DNA from: Caldovatus aquaticus
Lineage (GTDB): Bacteria > Pseudomonadota > Alphaproteobacteria > Acetobacterales > Acetobacteraceae
Reading direction: 5' to 3'
Length of the DNA stretch: 64,000 nt
Assembly: GCF_019458025.1 (NCBI RefSeq)
Contig: NZ_JAHZUY010000008.1
Span: forward strand, 1 to 64,000
Positions 27,959 to 38,160 of the stretch are shown in pieces. Both the position numbers and the translations under genes were made by a program. The stretch's first letter is position 1. The number at the start of each line of letters is the position of its first letter. The notes under the pieces were generated by a model that had not been told where the DNA came from, did not search any database, and saw only the letters and a program-made list of their open reading frames with translations.

Positions 27959-30900
27959 TCACCGCGCCACCAGCGCCAGCGGGAAGCTGCGGAGGTCGCG
28001 CTGCGCGGTGCGGAACACGGCGTTCTGCCGGTGCCGCTTCTCCGCCGCGAGCTGCGGCACCCGCCGCGTCACCCACTCGCCGAGCGCGAGCGCGCTGACG
28101 CGCCCCTCCGCGTCCACCGCCGCCCGGCCGCGCAGCCCCTCGCGCACCGCGTAGGCGAACACGCCGTTGCGGTCGTCGTAGCTGTCCAGCGCCTCCTGCA
28201 CGCTGGTGCTGGCCGCGAGCAGGAAGCGCCCGGTCTCGTTGCCGACCGCGGCGAGCGCGTCCACCGCCACCTGGCCGGCATAGCAGGTGTCTATGAACAG
28301 GAAGCCGTCGCGCGCGCGGACGCGCGCGAGCGCGGCGATCAGCGTGTCCTCGTCGAGCGCGGCGCGGCGCAGCGCCTCCCAGTCCGAGGCGTCGCCGACA
28401 TCGGCGGGCAGGAACAGGAAGCGCCGGTCGGTGTCGGTCAGCACGCCGTGGCCGGCGAGGTAGAGCACGAAGGTGTCCTCCGCCCGCACCGTCTCCGCCG
28501 CCCGCGCCAGCGCCGCGAGCACGCCCTCGCGCGTCGCCTCCGCGTCCGCGAGCAGGGTCAGCGACACGTCGCGGAACAGGCCGCGCGCCGATGCCTGCAG
28601 CGTCTCGGCGACGCTGCGTGCGTCCGCCACCGCGAAGCGCAGGTTGAGCCGCGGATCGGCATAGCGGTCCACGCCGACCGCGACCACGACCAGCCGCCCG
28701 GCGCCGGGCGGCGGCTCGGGATCGCTGGGGCGGCGCAGCGCGAGCGCCGGCCCCTCGGCGAACAGCGTGCGGTCCTCGGCGTAGAGCCGGGTGACGATGC
28801 GGTTCGGTCCGGGGTCGAGCGGCACCTCCACCTCGGTCGGCCCGGCGCCGGGCGTCGCGCGCACCGCGATGCGGTCGTTCACCATCACGTCGAGCGGCCC
28901 GAGGCCGAGCCCGCGGTCCTCGGCGACGAAGGAAAGCCGGAGCGCGGTTGCCTCCGCCGGCAGCACGGTCGCGTCCCAGGCGAGCGGCAGGCAGGCGCCC
29001 TCCGCCGTCACCGCGCAGGCGGCGGCGCCCCGCAGCACCGGCGCGCGGCCGATCCGCGCCCGCACCTCGCCGAGCGCCGCGAGCCGCGCGCGCGCCGGCG
29101 CGGCGTCGCCGGCGAGCCGCGCGCGCACCGCGGCGGGCGCGTAGAGCGCGCGGTAGGCCTGGGCGAAGCTCGCCCACTCCGGCGTCTGCGCCCGGCCGTT
29201 GTTGAGGTGCACGCCGACCAGCTCCTGCCCGCCCTCCGGCGCGTGGTCGAACAGGCCCTCCGGCGTCCACAGCACCCAGCGGCGGCCATCGGCATGCACG
29301 AACAGCGCCGCGCGCTCGGCGATCTGCCCGCCGGCCAGGTCGTACCAGCGCAGCGTCCCGTCGCCCTGCGCCGCCACCGCGACGGTGCCGACGATGGTCA
29401 GCCCCCACACGGCGCCCGAGGTCGGCGCGGCGTCGAGCAGACGGCCGGCGGCGTCGAACAGCCGCAGGTGGTTGTCGGTGCCGAGCAGGATCACCTCGTC
29501 GCCGGCCGAGATCGCCGCGCTGCGCACGAACTCCCCGGCGCCGAGCGGCAGCGCCGTCGCGCCGAGCCGCGGCCGGTTGGCGTTGCGCCAGTCGGCGAGC
29601 GGCAGCCGCGCACTCTCGGTGCGCGCCGCGACGAAGCCGGCCGCGTCGGCCGGCGCGGACTCGAGCCGGCCCCAGCCGGCGTCGAACACGAGCGCCGGAG
29701 CGTCGGCGCGCAGCCGGAAGCGCACGCGCAGCGCATCCGGCGAGGCGGCGAGCGCGGCGCCGGTGCTGCGGAAATCCCCGACCGGCGGCCGCGGCGCGAG
29801 CGCCAGCGCGCCGTCCGGGGCGATCCGCCCCCAGCCCGGATCGGCCGCGGCGAAGGCGAGCCCGCCCTGCGGCAGCGCCAGCAGATGCGCGATCGCATCG
29901 CGCGCGGCGGGGATGTCGCGCGCCGGGCCGAGGCCGAAATCGGCCCAGCGCCGCACGACGAACTGCTGCCGGCCCGCCTCGGCCGGCGGCGCCTGCCCGT
30001 CGCGCGGGGCGGCGACGCCCCGGGTCCCGGCCACGCCGTCCCCGCCGCGCCGCGCATAGCCCGCGGCGTGGAGCTGCACCCCGCCGCGCCCGTCGGTGGC
30101 CCAGGCGACCGCCGGCAGCCCCTCGCCCTGCAGCCCGGCGACATCCGGGGCCAGCACGGCGCGCAGGTCGGCCGCCGCCAGGATCTCCACCCGCAGCCGG
30201 TCCTCGAAGCCGACGGCGAGCAGCGTCCCGTCCGGCGACCAGGCGATGCCGAACGGCCGCGCGCCGGGCAGCGGGGCGCGTTCGGCCAGCTTGCGCCCCT
30301 CGGCGTCGTAGATCCGCACCCGCCCGTCGGCGGCGCTGGCGGCGAGCCGTCCGCCCGGGGCGAAGGCCACCATGCGCGCCGGGGCGCCATAGGCGGTGTC
30401 CTCGAAGAGGAGGCGCCCGCTGCGCGCGTCCCACACCTTCACGCCGGCGCGCCCGCCGAGCGCCGCGGCGAAGCGGCTGCCGTCCGGTGCGACGGCGAGA
30501 TGCGCCACCGGTGCCGGCAGCCCGCCGAGCCGCGCCGCCAGCCGTCCGCTCCCGGTGTCGAAGACGTAGATCGCGAAGGCGCCGTCCCAGGCCCGTGCGG
30601 TGAAGCCCCCGGCGAAGGCGCGGGCGCCGTCCGGCGAGAGCGCGACGGCGTAGAGTTCGCCCTCCGCCTCCGGCCCGATCGGCGGGCGCAGCACGGCGCG
30701 CGGCGTCCCCTCGGGCAGCGACCACAGGCGCAGCGTCTTGTCGTCCGACACGCTGGCGAGCAGCCGCCCCGCCGCATCGGTGGCGAGGCGCGCCACCGGC
30801 GCCGTGTGCGCCCCGGCCTCGACCCGCAGGAAGGGCTGCGGCGGGGGGGACGGCGACGCGGCAGGGCCGGGGAGCGGCTGCGCCCGCGGCGCGGACGCGC

Positions 30901-31078
30901 TCCCCCCGGCGAGCAGCAGGCCGGGCAGCGCCAGGCAGCCGCGGCGGGTCAGGGCGGCAGATCCGGACCGGGACGGGCGCGCCTGCGCCGCACCGGCGCG
31001 CCGCGGCGCCTCGCCCGGCCGCGTGCCCGGCATGGCGGGCGCCTCCGATGGGCCGGTCGTGCCCCGGCTCCCGCTCAT
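27959..31078 (-). CDS. Exported WD40-repeat/caspase-like (peptidase C14) protein
   Basis: A 1039-residue protein. A twin-Arg signal (LTRRGCLALPGLLLAGG) suggests Tat export, with the mature part starting near residue 65. Residues about 85-650 hold WD40-type repeats (LASVSDDKTLRLWSLPEG, AVALSPDGARAFAGG, GVKVWDARSGRLLFED). The C-terminal 230 residues are a caspase fold with catalytic His877 in LAGHG and Cys932 in DTCYAGQ, so it looks active. Related bacterial proteins are called orthocaspases. An alternative ATG lies at 31033. The gene converges on the small lipoprotein, with only 9 nt between the stops. Confidence 0.88.
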   Translation of the reverse strand: MSGSRGTTGPSEAPAMPGTRPGEAPRRAGAAQARPSRSGSAALTRRGCLALPGLLLAGGSASAPRAQPLPGPAASPSPPPQPFLRVEAGAHTAPVARLATDAAGRLLASVSDDKTLRLWSLPEGTPRAVLRPPIGPEAEGELYAVALSPDGARAFAGGFTARAWDGAFAIYVFDTGSGRLAARLGGLPAPVAHLAVAPDGSRFAAALGGRAGVKVWDARSGRLLFEDTAYGAPARMVAFAPGGRLAASAADGRVRIYDAEGRKLAERAPLPGARPFGIAWSPDGTLLAVGFEDRLRVEILAAADLRAVLAPDVAGLQGEGLPAVAWATDGRGGVQLHAAGYARRGGDGVAGTRGVAAPRDGQAPPAEAGRQQFVVRRWADFGLGPARDIPAARDAIAHLLALPQGGLAFAAADPGWGRIAPDGALALAPRPPVGDFRSTGAALAASPDALRVRFRLRADAPALVFDAGWGRLESAPADAAGFVAARTESARLPLADWRNANRPRLGATALPLGAGEFVRSAAISAGDEVILLGTDNHLRLFDAAGRLLDAAPTSGAVWGLTIVGTVAVAAQGDGTLRWYDLAGGQIAERAALFVHADGRRWVLWTPEGLFDHAPEGGQELVGVHLNNGRAQTPEWASFAQAYRALYAPAAVRARLAGDAAPARARLAALGEVRARIGRAPVLRGAAACAVTAEGACLPLAWDATVLPAEATALRLSFVAEDRGLGLGPLDVMVNDRIAVRATPGAGPTEVEVPLDPGPNRIVTRLYAEDRTLFAEGPALALRRPSDPEPPPGAGRLVVVAVGVDRYADPRLNLRFAVADARSVAETLQASARGLFRDVSLTLLADAEATREGVLAALARAAETVRAEDTFVLYLAGHGVLTDTDRRFLFLPADVGDASDWEALRRAALDEDTLIAALARVRARDGFLFIDTCYAGQVAVDALAAVGNETGRFLLAASTSVQEALDSYDDRNGVFAYAVREGLRGRAAVDAEGRVSALALGEWVTRRVPQLAAEKRHRQNAVFRTAQRDLRSFPLALVAR

Positions 31079-31269
31079 GCCGCGACCGCGCGCGCTCCCG
31101 GGCGGCGGACGCGGCCGCCCCGCCCGGTGGCCGCCCGCGCGGGCGAGGAAGGATCCCGGCTCGGCTCGGCAGTGCGCATCGCACGCGTCTCGTCAGCTTC
31201 CGGCCGCAGGCTAGCAGCGCCCTCGCAACGCCGCCAGCACGCCGCCACGCGGCACCGGCTGCGGCGCGC

Positions 31270-32307
31270 TCAGCTCGCCAGCTCGAAGCCGCTGCGCACC
31301 GCGGTCTCGGCGGTGCTCACGCTCTCCGCGAAGTTGTCGCGCCGCGCGATGTTGCTCGCGGCGAGGGAGCGCGCGTCGGTGGCGGCCGCGGCGGCCGGCG
31401 CCGCCGGGGGCGCCTCGAGGCGCAGCGGCGCGCCGCCGGCGCGCGTGCCGAAGGCGCTCGCGGGCGCGTAGCCCACCACCTGGCCGGACTCGGTCTCGAC
31501 CTTGGCGAAGCCCGCGGCCGCGGGGCGCAGGCGCACCGGCTCGCTCGGCGCGATGCGGGCGATCTCCGGGGCGTTCGGGTCGGGGCGCAGGCGCACCGCC
31601 ACCGGCTGGCGCGCCCGGGCGCTCACCACGCTGCGCTGGGCGACGGCCTTGCGCGTCTCGTAGTCGGCCTTCACGTCGGGCGCGATGGTCGCGATCGCGG
31701 TGTCGAACTCGGCCCCGCGCGTCGCGATGCGCTGGTTCACCATCCGCGCCAGCGCGACGTCGGCCTGCGCCTGCTCGCGCAGCCGCGCGAGCTGGGCCTG
31801 GGCCGCCGCCGTCGGCAGCGCGCCGCGGCGGTGCGCCTCGCGGATCGCCTGGGCCTGCTGGAAACGGCAGTCCATCAGCAGGTCGAAGGCGAGCTGCGCG
31901 CGCTCGAGCTCGGCGTTCTCGCGCGCGAGGTCGTTGCCGATCAGCGCGGTCAGCTCGGCCTGGTCGCGCGCCTGGCGCTGCCGGGCCACGAGATAGCCGC
32001 CCATGGCGCCCGCCGCGCCGCCGGCCAGCGCGCCGATCCCGGCGCCCGCCGCGACGTTGCCGCCCCGGGCGCCGCTCGCCGCGGCGATCAGCCCGCCGAG
32101 GATCGCCCCGCCGACCGCGCCGACCGCCGCGCCGCGGACGATGTCCTCGGTGAAGAAATTGCCCGTGCTGTCGAGCTGGACCCGGCGCTGGTAGCAGGCA
32201 TCGGAGCCGTCGTCGGCGCCGATCCGCATCTCCCGCGTCGTGCAGGCGGCGAGCAGCAGCGTGGCGGCGGTGAAGGCGGCGACGGGGCGGCGCAGGCGCG
32301 ACGGCAT
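31270..32307 (-). CDS. SH3-domain, glycine-zipper lipoprotein
   Basis: A 345-residue predicted lipoprotein with Cys22 in LAAC. Residues about 60-105 form a glycine-zipper membrane segment (AAVGAVGGAILGG, GAGIGALAGGAAGAMGG). A coiled-coil rich in Ala/Glu/Gln follows at about 110-215. A bacterial SH3-like module follows (ARQPVAVRLRPDPNAPEIARI ... VVGYAPASAF). This layout suggests an envelope protein touching peptidoglycan. It is 107 nt downstream of the DUF421 gene and may share its transcript. Function unknown. Confidence 0.82.
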   Translation of the reverse strand: MPSRLRRPVAAFTAATLLLAACTTREMRIGADDGSDACYQRRVQLDSTGNFFTEDIVRGAAVGAVGGAILGGLIAAASGARGGNVAAGAGIGALAGGAAGAMGGYLVARQRQARDQAELTALIGNDLARENAELERAQLAFDLLMDCRFQQAQAIREAHRRGALPTAAAQAQLARLREQAQADVALARMVNQRIATRGAEFDTAIATIAPDVKADYETRKAVAQRSVVSARARQPVAVRLRPDPNAPEIARIAPSEPVRLRPAAAGFAKVETESGQVVGYAPASAFGTRAGGAPLRLEAPPAAPAAAAATDARSLAASNIARRDNFAESVSTAETAVRSGFELAS

Positions 32308-32414
32308 GGGACGGCGCTCCGCAAGGGAGAGAACTTCGGTGCGGCACCGACACTCTACCAGCGGTTGCGCGGCGCCGCCAAGCAGGACTGCGGGCCGCCC
32401 CCGGCGGCCGCGGC

Positions 32415-32885
32415 TCAGCCGCCCGCCTCGCCGCGCCCGGCCCCGCGTCGCGGGATGATCGTGATGTCGCCGCCGGGCTCCAGCACGGCGAAGCGGATCT
32501 GGTCCATCCGCTCCAGACCGTGCAGGGCGCGGGCGCGCTCCATCACGTCCTGCTCGTCCAGCCGGGCCCTCCGCATCCGCTCGCGCAGCGGCGTGCCGTC
32601 CGCCACCAGGACGGTCGGCACGCCATCGATCATCCGCTCGAGGAAGCCGGCGCGCTGCTCGAGCAGGGACATCGCGATGTCGAGCGCGATCAGCGTCGTC
32701 ACCGCCACCGCCGCGGTCGTCACCGAGAGGTCGTCCCCGAGCAGCGCCTGCTGCGTCGCCTCGCCGATGATGAGGAGGAGGATGAAGTCGAACGCCGTCA
32801 TCTCGCGCAGCGTGCGCCGGCCGGCGAGGCGGAACAGCGCCGGCAGCACCAGGTAGATCGCGGCGGCGCGCGGGACCGTCTCCAT
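32415..32885 (-). CDS. DUF421/YetF-family membrane protein
   Basis: A 156-residue protein with two or three N-terminal transmembrane segments. RTLREMTAFDFILLLIIGEATQQAL is the family hallmark. A cytoplasmic domain follows with the ERMIDGVPTVLVADG pattern. It is shorter than the roughly 200-residue family norm because the C-terminal end is reduced. The family occurs in stress and sporulation settings without a known reaction. It starts 12 nt after the upstream gene, so the two are one unit. Confidence 0.85.
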   Translation of the reverse strand: METVPRAAAIYLVLPALFRLAGRRTLREMTAFDFILLLIIGEATQQALLGDDLSVTTAAVAVTTLIALDIAMSLLEQRAGFLERMIDGVPTVLVADGTPLRERMRRARLDEQDVMERARALHGLERMDQIRFAVLEPGGDITIIPRRGAGRGEAGG

Positions 32886-32897
32886 CGCCCTGCCTCC

Positions 32898-33428
32898 TCA
32901 CGGCCAGACCAGGATCAGCGGCCGCGCCGGCGGCCCGTCGCCGAGCGCGATCGCGGGCCGCGCGACCAGGAAGGCGCGCTCCGGCATCAGCTCCAGCATG
33001 ACGGCGACCCGTGCGGCGCCCGGCGCGGCGCGGAAGCGCAGGCGCAGCCCGTCCGGCCCCGCGGCGGCGGCCTCGGGCACCGGCACGCCCGGCCGGAGCC
33101 GCCAGTCCCGCAGGAAGGCGGGGTCGAGGCGCAGTTCGATCGCGCCGTCCCGGTTCGCGGCGCCGGCCCGGGCCTCGAGGCGCAGCAGGGTCGGCGCGCC
33201 GAGGCGCTGCATGCGCTCGTAGCGGATGCGGAGCGCGCCGTCCGGCGTGACCGTCTCGGCCTCGGCCAGCGGGCCGCCGCGCCCCGTCGCGCCGGACAGC
33301 GCGGCGAGGACGACCAGCGCCATCGCCGCCCAGCCGATGCGCTGGATGCGCCAGGTCCGGCGCTGGAAGGGCAGGCGGTCCTCGATCCGGCGGATGTCCG
33401 CCGGCGCGTCCGCCGGCAAGGGCGTCAT
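32898..33428 (-). CDS. Single-pass membrane protein linked to DUF421
   Basis: A 176-residue protein: about 30 charged cytoplasmic residues, one transmembrane helix (IGWAAMALVVLAALSG), then a beta-rich periplasmic domain with paired DGALRIRYERM and DGLRLRFRAAPG strands. I recognise no named domain. Being directly upstream of a DUF421 gene, as I recall for similar hypothetical pairs, suggests the two products work together. Function unknown. Confidence 0.75.
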   Translation of the reverse strand: MTPLPADAPADIRRIEDRLPFQRRTWRIQRIGWAAMALVVLAALSGATGRGGPLAEAETVTPDGALRIRYERMQRLGAPTLLRLEARAGAANRDGAIELRLDPAFLRDWRLRPGVPVPEAAAAGPDGLRLRFRAAPGAARVAVMLELMPERAFLVARPAIALGDGPPARPLILVWP

Positions 33429-33686
33429 GGCGGCACCTCCGGAAGCTCGGTGCGTCGGCGCAACGCCGCCGTCGCGGCGCGGGTTCCCGCGCGCGCGGCG
33501 GCCCGGCCGGGGAGACGGCCGGCCGCGATCGCCGGGGCGTGACCGGACGCGGCGCGCGCGGACGCGGCGGGCGCGACGAGGCTGGCGCGGGTGCCGCCGG
33601 CTCGCCTACCGTTGCGGCCGTGACGGCGCGGCGGCGGCCTGCCGCCGCCTGCCCGCCGGACGACGGGAAGAGAGGGAGACGCAGGG

Positions 33687-34817
<1,131 letters not shown>

Positions 34818-35125
34818 GGCTGGGCGACGATCCGGCCCGCGAGGCGGCCGCGGCGGGCGGGGCCCGCCGGGGCCGTTCCTGCACCCCGGTCCTCGCGAGG
34901 AAGGGGGCGCTCGGCCAGGCCGGGAGGCCCACCGGCGCGGCGCGTCGGGCGCAGCGGCCGCCCACCGCCTCGGCCTTCCGGGCCGCGCATCCGGTTCCGG
35001 GCTCCGGCGCGGACCGCTCGCGCCGCGCCGAGCGGGGCGGAGGCGGAGCCGCGCCCGGATGTCCCGGACGGACGGGCGTGCCCTCCGGGACGTCGGTCCG
35101 CCGCCGGCCTCGTCCCGCCCGCCGC
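34818..35125. other. Intergenic gap, 308 bp, no gene seen
   Basis: This convergent gap between the LivK and RHH genes is uniformly GC-rich with no credible reading frame. It holds the hairpin listed at 35061-35091 and a tight GGCGGG-g-CCCGCC repeat near 34855. Confidence 0.6.
35061..35091. terminator. Hairpin between convergent genes, candidate bidirectional terminator
   Basis: GTCCCGGA and TCCGGGAC form a perfect 8-bp inverted repeat around a 15-nt loop, between two genes that end toward each other. No T tract on either side. Confidence 0.4.
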
Positions 35126-35299
35126 TCAGCGGCAGATGAAGTCGTCGGGCCCGGGGTCCCGCTCATCCTCCGGCAGGTCGGCGACGACGTCCTGCACCAC
35201 CTCGCGCACCCAGACCGACGGCGTGGTGCCGAGGGCGGCCGCACGCCGCGCGATCTCCTCCGCGACCTCCTCGGGCAACTCGATGGTCACTTCGGGCAT
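35126..35299 (-). CDS. Ribbon-helix-helix (CopG/antitoxin-like) protein, orphan
   Basis: A 57-residue protein with the RHH pattern: strand MPEVTIELPEE, helix EIARRAAALG, turn TTPSVWVREVV, then an acidic tail ending DDFICR. Such proteins are antitoxins or DNA-binding regulators. The usual RelE/PIN toxin gene is absent on both sides, so it is either a lone regulator or the remnant of a toxin-antitoxin pair. GGGGAA precedes the chosen ATG. Confidence 0.8.
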   Translation of the reverse strand: MPEVTIELPEEVAEEIARRAAALGTTPSVWVREVVQDVVADLPEDERDPGPDDFICR

Positions 35300-35506
35300 C
35301 GCCTGTTCCCCGTATCCTGTCGCGACGCAGCATAACGCGATGGGTGCCCCGGCGGCGCCGGCACCGCCCGCATGGCCCGCATGCATCCCTCGCGCGGCTC
35401 ATCCCGCGCCGCGAAAGGCTGTGGCAAGGTTTTGCCGGGATTGAGGAAATCCGCAGGACCGCAGGCCCCGCGGCCGGCCGGCGGGAGGGTGTCCGCACGC
35501 CGCGCC

Positions 35507-36988
35507 TCAGGGCACCGGATGCGTCCCCGGCACCGCGGAGAGCGGCGCCGCCACGCTCTCCAGCGACCGGCACTCGGCCGCGAAGCCGAGCCGCCACTCC
35601 GCCGCCGCCGCCAGCATCAGCGCCGCGGCGATCAGGTAGCCCCACAGGATGTGCGTCCGCTCGCCCGCCGCGATCAGGGCGCCGAACAGCACCGGACCGA
35701 CCACGCCGCCGGCCGCCGTGCCGAAGGCGTAGAACACCGCGATCCCCATCGCCCGCATCTCGAGCGGGAAGCTCTCGCCCACCGTCAGGTAGGCCGCGGA
35801 CGCCGCCGCCGAGGCGACGAAGAAGATCGCCGTCCAGCACGCCGTCTGCGCCCAGGCCGAGAGCAGGCCGGAGGCGAACGGCAGCCCCGTCGCCGCCATC
35901 AGCACCCCCGCGACCGCGTAGGTCGCGGTGATCATCGGCTTGCGCCCGACGGAATCGAAGAGCGGCCCGAGGAGCAGAGGCCCCGCCAGGTTGCCGAGCG
36001 CGGAGGGCAGCATGAACCAGCCGACGTCGCCGGAGGGGATGCCGTAGAACTTCGTCAGCACCAGCGCGTAGGTGAAGAAGACGCCGTTGTAGCAGAAGGC
36101 CTGGCAGGCCATCAGCGTCAGGCCGAGCGCGGCGCGGTCGCGGTGCGGCCCGAACATCGCGCGCACCACCTCGCCGATCGTCATATGGCCGCGCGGACGC
36201 AGGCGGATCGGGCCGCCGGCGGGCGGCGGCAGGGACCCGCCGCGCCGCGCCGCGACGCCGGCCTCGATGCCGGCGACGATGCGCTCGGCCTCCTCCGGCC
36301 TCCCGTGCGTCATCAGCCAGCGCGGGCTCTCCGGGATCCAGCGGCGCAGCACCAGCACGACAGCCGACAGCGCGCCGCCGACGACGAAGGCCGCGCGCCA
36401 GCCGATCTCCGGATCCATCACCCGCGCATCGAGCACCACGATCGCCGCCACCGCGCCGGCCGCCGCCCCGGCCCAGAAGGTGCCGTTGATCGCGAGGTCC
36501 GTCGTGCCCCGCCGGCGCGCCGGGATCAGCTCCTGGATCGCCGAGTTCACCGCCGCGTACTCGCCGCCGATCCCGGCGCCGGTCAGCAGCCGGAACAGCG
36601 CGAAGGACCAGAAGTCCCAGGAGAGGCCAGTGGCGATCGTCGCCAGCAGATAGACCGCGACCGTCACGGTGAAGAGCCGTTTCCGCCCCAGCCGGTCGGT
36701 CAGCCAGCCGAACAGCAGCGCCTCGCCGACCGCGCCGACCAGGTAGGCGGAGCCGGCCAGGCCGACCTCGGTCTCGCTGAGGCGCAGGCTCGGACTCTCG
36801 TGGATCGCCCCGGCGAGCGAGCCGACCAGCGTCACCTCCAGCCCGTCCAGGATCCAGGTGACGCCGAGCGCGACGCAGACGAGCCATTGGAACCGGTCCC
36901 AGGGCAGCCGGTCGAGCCGGGCGGGGATGTCGGTGGCGAAGCTCGCCGCGGGCTCGGCGGCGGCCGGGCGTCCCGGGGTGTGGCGCAT
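35507..36988 (-). CDS. MFS transporter (sugar/metabolite porter type)
   Basis: A 493-residue, 12-helix major facilitator. The signature loops LTDRLGRKRLF (between helices 2 and 3) and LFDSVGRKPMI (helices 8-9) are present, along with GGEYAAVNSAIQELIPARRRG typical of the metabolite:H+ symporter group. WILDGLEVTLVG in helix 1 is shared with aromatic-acid and sialate transporters. The central loop has an extended Pro/Gly-rich segment. Substrate unknown. The gene stands alone. Confidence 0.92.
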   Translation of the reverse strand: MRHTPGRPAAAEPAASFATDIPARLDRLPWDRFQWLVCVALGVTWILDGLEVTLVGSLAGAIHESPSLRLSETEVGLAGSAYLVGAVGEALLFGWLTDRLGRKRLFTVTVAVYLLATIATGLSWDFWSFALFRLLTGAGIGGEYAAVNSAIQELIPARRRGTTDLAINGTFWAGAAAGAVAAIVVLDARVMDPEIGWRAAFVVGGALSAVVLVLRRWIPESPRWLMTHGRPEEAERIVAGIEAGVAARRGGSLPPPAGGPIRLRPRGHMTIGEVVRAMFGPHRDRAALGLTLMACQAFCYNGVFFTYALVLTKFYGIPSGDVGWFMLPSALGNLAGPLLLGPLFDSVGRKPMITATYAVAGVLMAATGLPFASGLLSAWAQTACWTAIFFVASAAASAAYLTVGESFPLEMRAMGIAVFYAFGTAAGGVVGPVLFGALIAAGERTHILWGYLIAAALMLAAAAEWRLGFAAECRSLESVAAPLSAVPGTHPVP

Positions 36989-37120
36989 GCGTCGTGCTCA
37001 ACGCGCCGCCGCGGCGGCGTTTCGTCCTCCTCCCGCCGCGTCTCCGGCCGCGCGGCGCGCCGCCAGGCGGCATCACCCGGCGACGATCCCGCGTGCCGGG
37101 CGGCCGGGGCCGCCGGCCGC

Positions 37121-37873
37121 TCACCGGCACGGGCCGAGGCGAAGGTCCTCGACCGCCGCGCGCACCCGGCTCCGCGTGTCGTCAGCATCGGTGCCGATCG
37201 TGATCTTCACCAGCGGCGGCGGGTCCTGCCCGCCGAAGGCGCGGCGCCAGTCGGCGGCAAGGTCCACCCGCTCCTCCACCCAGACGCCGCGCGGCGCCCC
37301 CGCAGGCCGCAGCACCCGCACCCGGCCGACGCCGCCGAGCCAGGGATTGGCGAAGAACGGCCCCGGCTCGCGCCCGCTGCCGCCCCAGACGTAGGTCAGC
37401 ACGCTGCGCGGCAGGGGCACGCCGTCGCCGGCCAGGGCCTGCGCCGCCGCGTGCTGGGTGCGGACCCAGACGCCGGCGCCGGGCGGCCAGCCGTCGAAGC
37501 CGACGCTGATCGAGATCGCGCGGTCGTCCCCGCCGCGCCGCGCGAGGTCGGTCGGCGGCGGCCCCTCCTCCACGCGCCAGCGCCAGCTCAGGCAGGCCGG
37601 CCGGCCCGCCAAGGGCCGCCAGACGAAGCCCCCCTCGCCCGGTTCGGCGTGCAGCCACACGCCGGGCAGCACCGTCGCTCCGCCGGCCTGCAGGCGCAGG
37701 GGAAGCGGTCCGAAGCGCGCCGAGGGCATGCCGCGCCAGGCGCCCGCCTGCCAGCCCGCGGCCGCGAGGTCCGGCGGCGTCGGCAGCCGTTCCGCCGCCG
37801 CGGCGAGCAGCGGCGCGAGCGCGGCGAGGCAGAGGGCCGGGGCGGCGGTCGGACGGCGCATCGCGCGAGACAT
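37121..37873 (-). CDS. DUF3047 family secreted protein
   Basis: A 250-residue protein with an Ala/Leu-rich signal peptide (residues 1-27). Blocks LSWRWRVEEGPP, DDRAISISVGFDG, LTYVWGGSGREPG and VKITIGTDADDT match the DUF3047 pattern, a beta-sandwich-like family of unknown function. An inner ATG (MRRPTAAP, 37861) is an equally likely start. Cleaved or anchored export is likely. Confidence 0.82.
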   Translation of the reverse strand: MSRAMRRPTAAPALCLAALAPLLAAAAERLPTPPDLAAAGWQAGAWRGMPSARFGPLPLRLQAGGATVLPGVWLHAEPGEGGFVWRPLAGRPACLSWRWRVEEGPPPTDLARRGGDDRAISISVGFDGWPPGAGVWVRTQHAAAQALAGDGVPLPRSVLTYVWGGSGREPGPFFANPWLGGVGRVRVLRPAGAPRGVWVEERVDLAADWRRAFGGQDPPPLVKITIGTDADDTRSRVRAAVEDLRLGPCR

Positions 37874-38070
37874 ATGGGAAGCGCGCGCGGGGGCGCCGCC
37901 CGGAAGGCCGGCCGGGCGCCGGCTTCACATTTCGGCGCGCCGTCGCGCCGGCGCCGCGCTCCCCGCCGCGGGGCCGGCCCTGCGGCAGCGCGCCGCGCGG
38001 GTCGGGGCCGGCTCGGCGCGGCGCGAAGCCTCGGGCCCGGCGCCGGCCGCGCCGGCCCCCGGTCCCGGCC

Positions 38071-38095
38071 GGTTCCCGCTGTCCGCGATCGGCTC
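38071..38095 (+). repeat. Intergenic repeat unit, copy 1
   Basis: GGTTCCCG followed by GTCCGCGATCGGCTC. It shares its core TTCCCG...CGCGATC with copies at 42633, 50031 and 55549. Located between divergent genes, upstream of the dienelactone hydrolase. Confidence 0.5.
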
Positions 38096-38160
38096 TATGT
38101 CCCTCCCCACCGTCGCGCGGCAGGCGCGGCGGCCGGGGAGGAGAGCGAGAGGAGAGCGAG

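Noticed and set aside
28031-31471. Plus-strand open frame of over 1100 codons
   Set aside because: Arg/His/Gln-rich antisense shadow of the caspase-like gene. No domain is visible and the opposite frame has clear catalytic motifs.
33429-33686. Possible small gene between DUF421 partner and LivK
   Set aside because: Frames are short and Arg/Ala-rich with no ribosome-binding site; it is better read as divergent promoter space.
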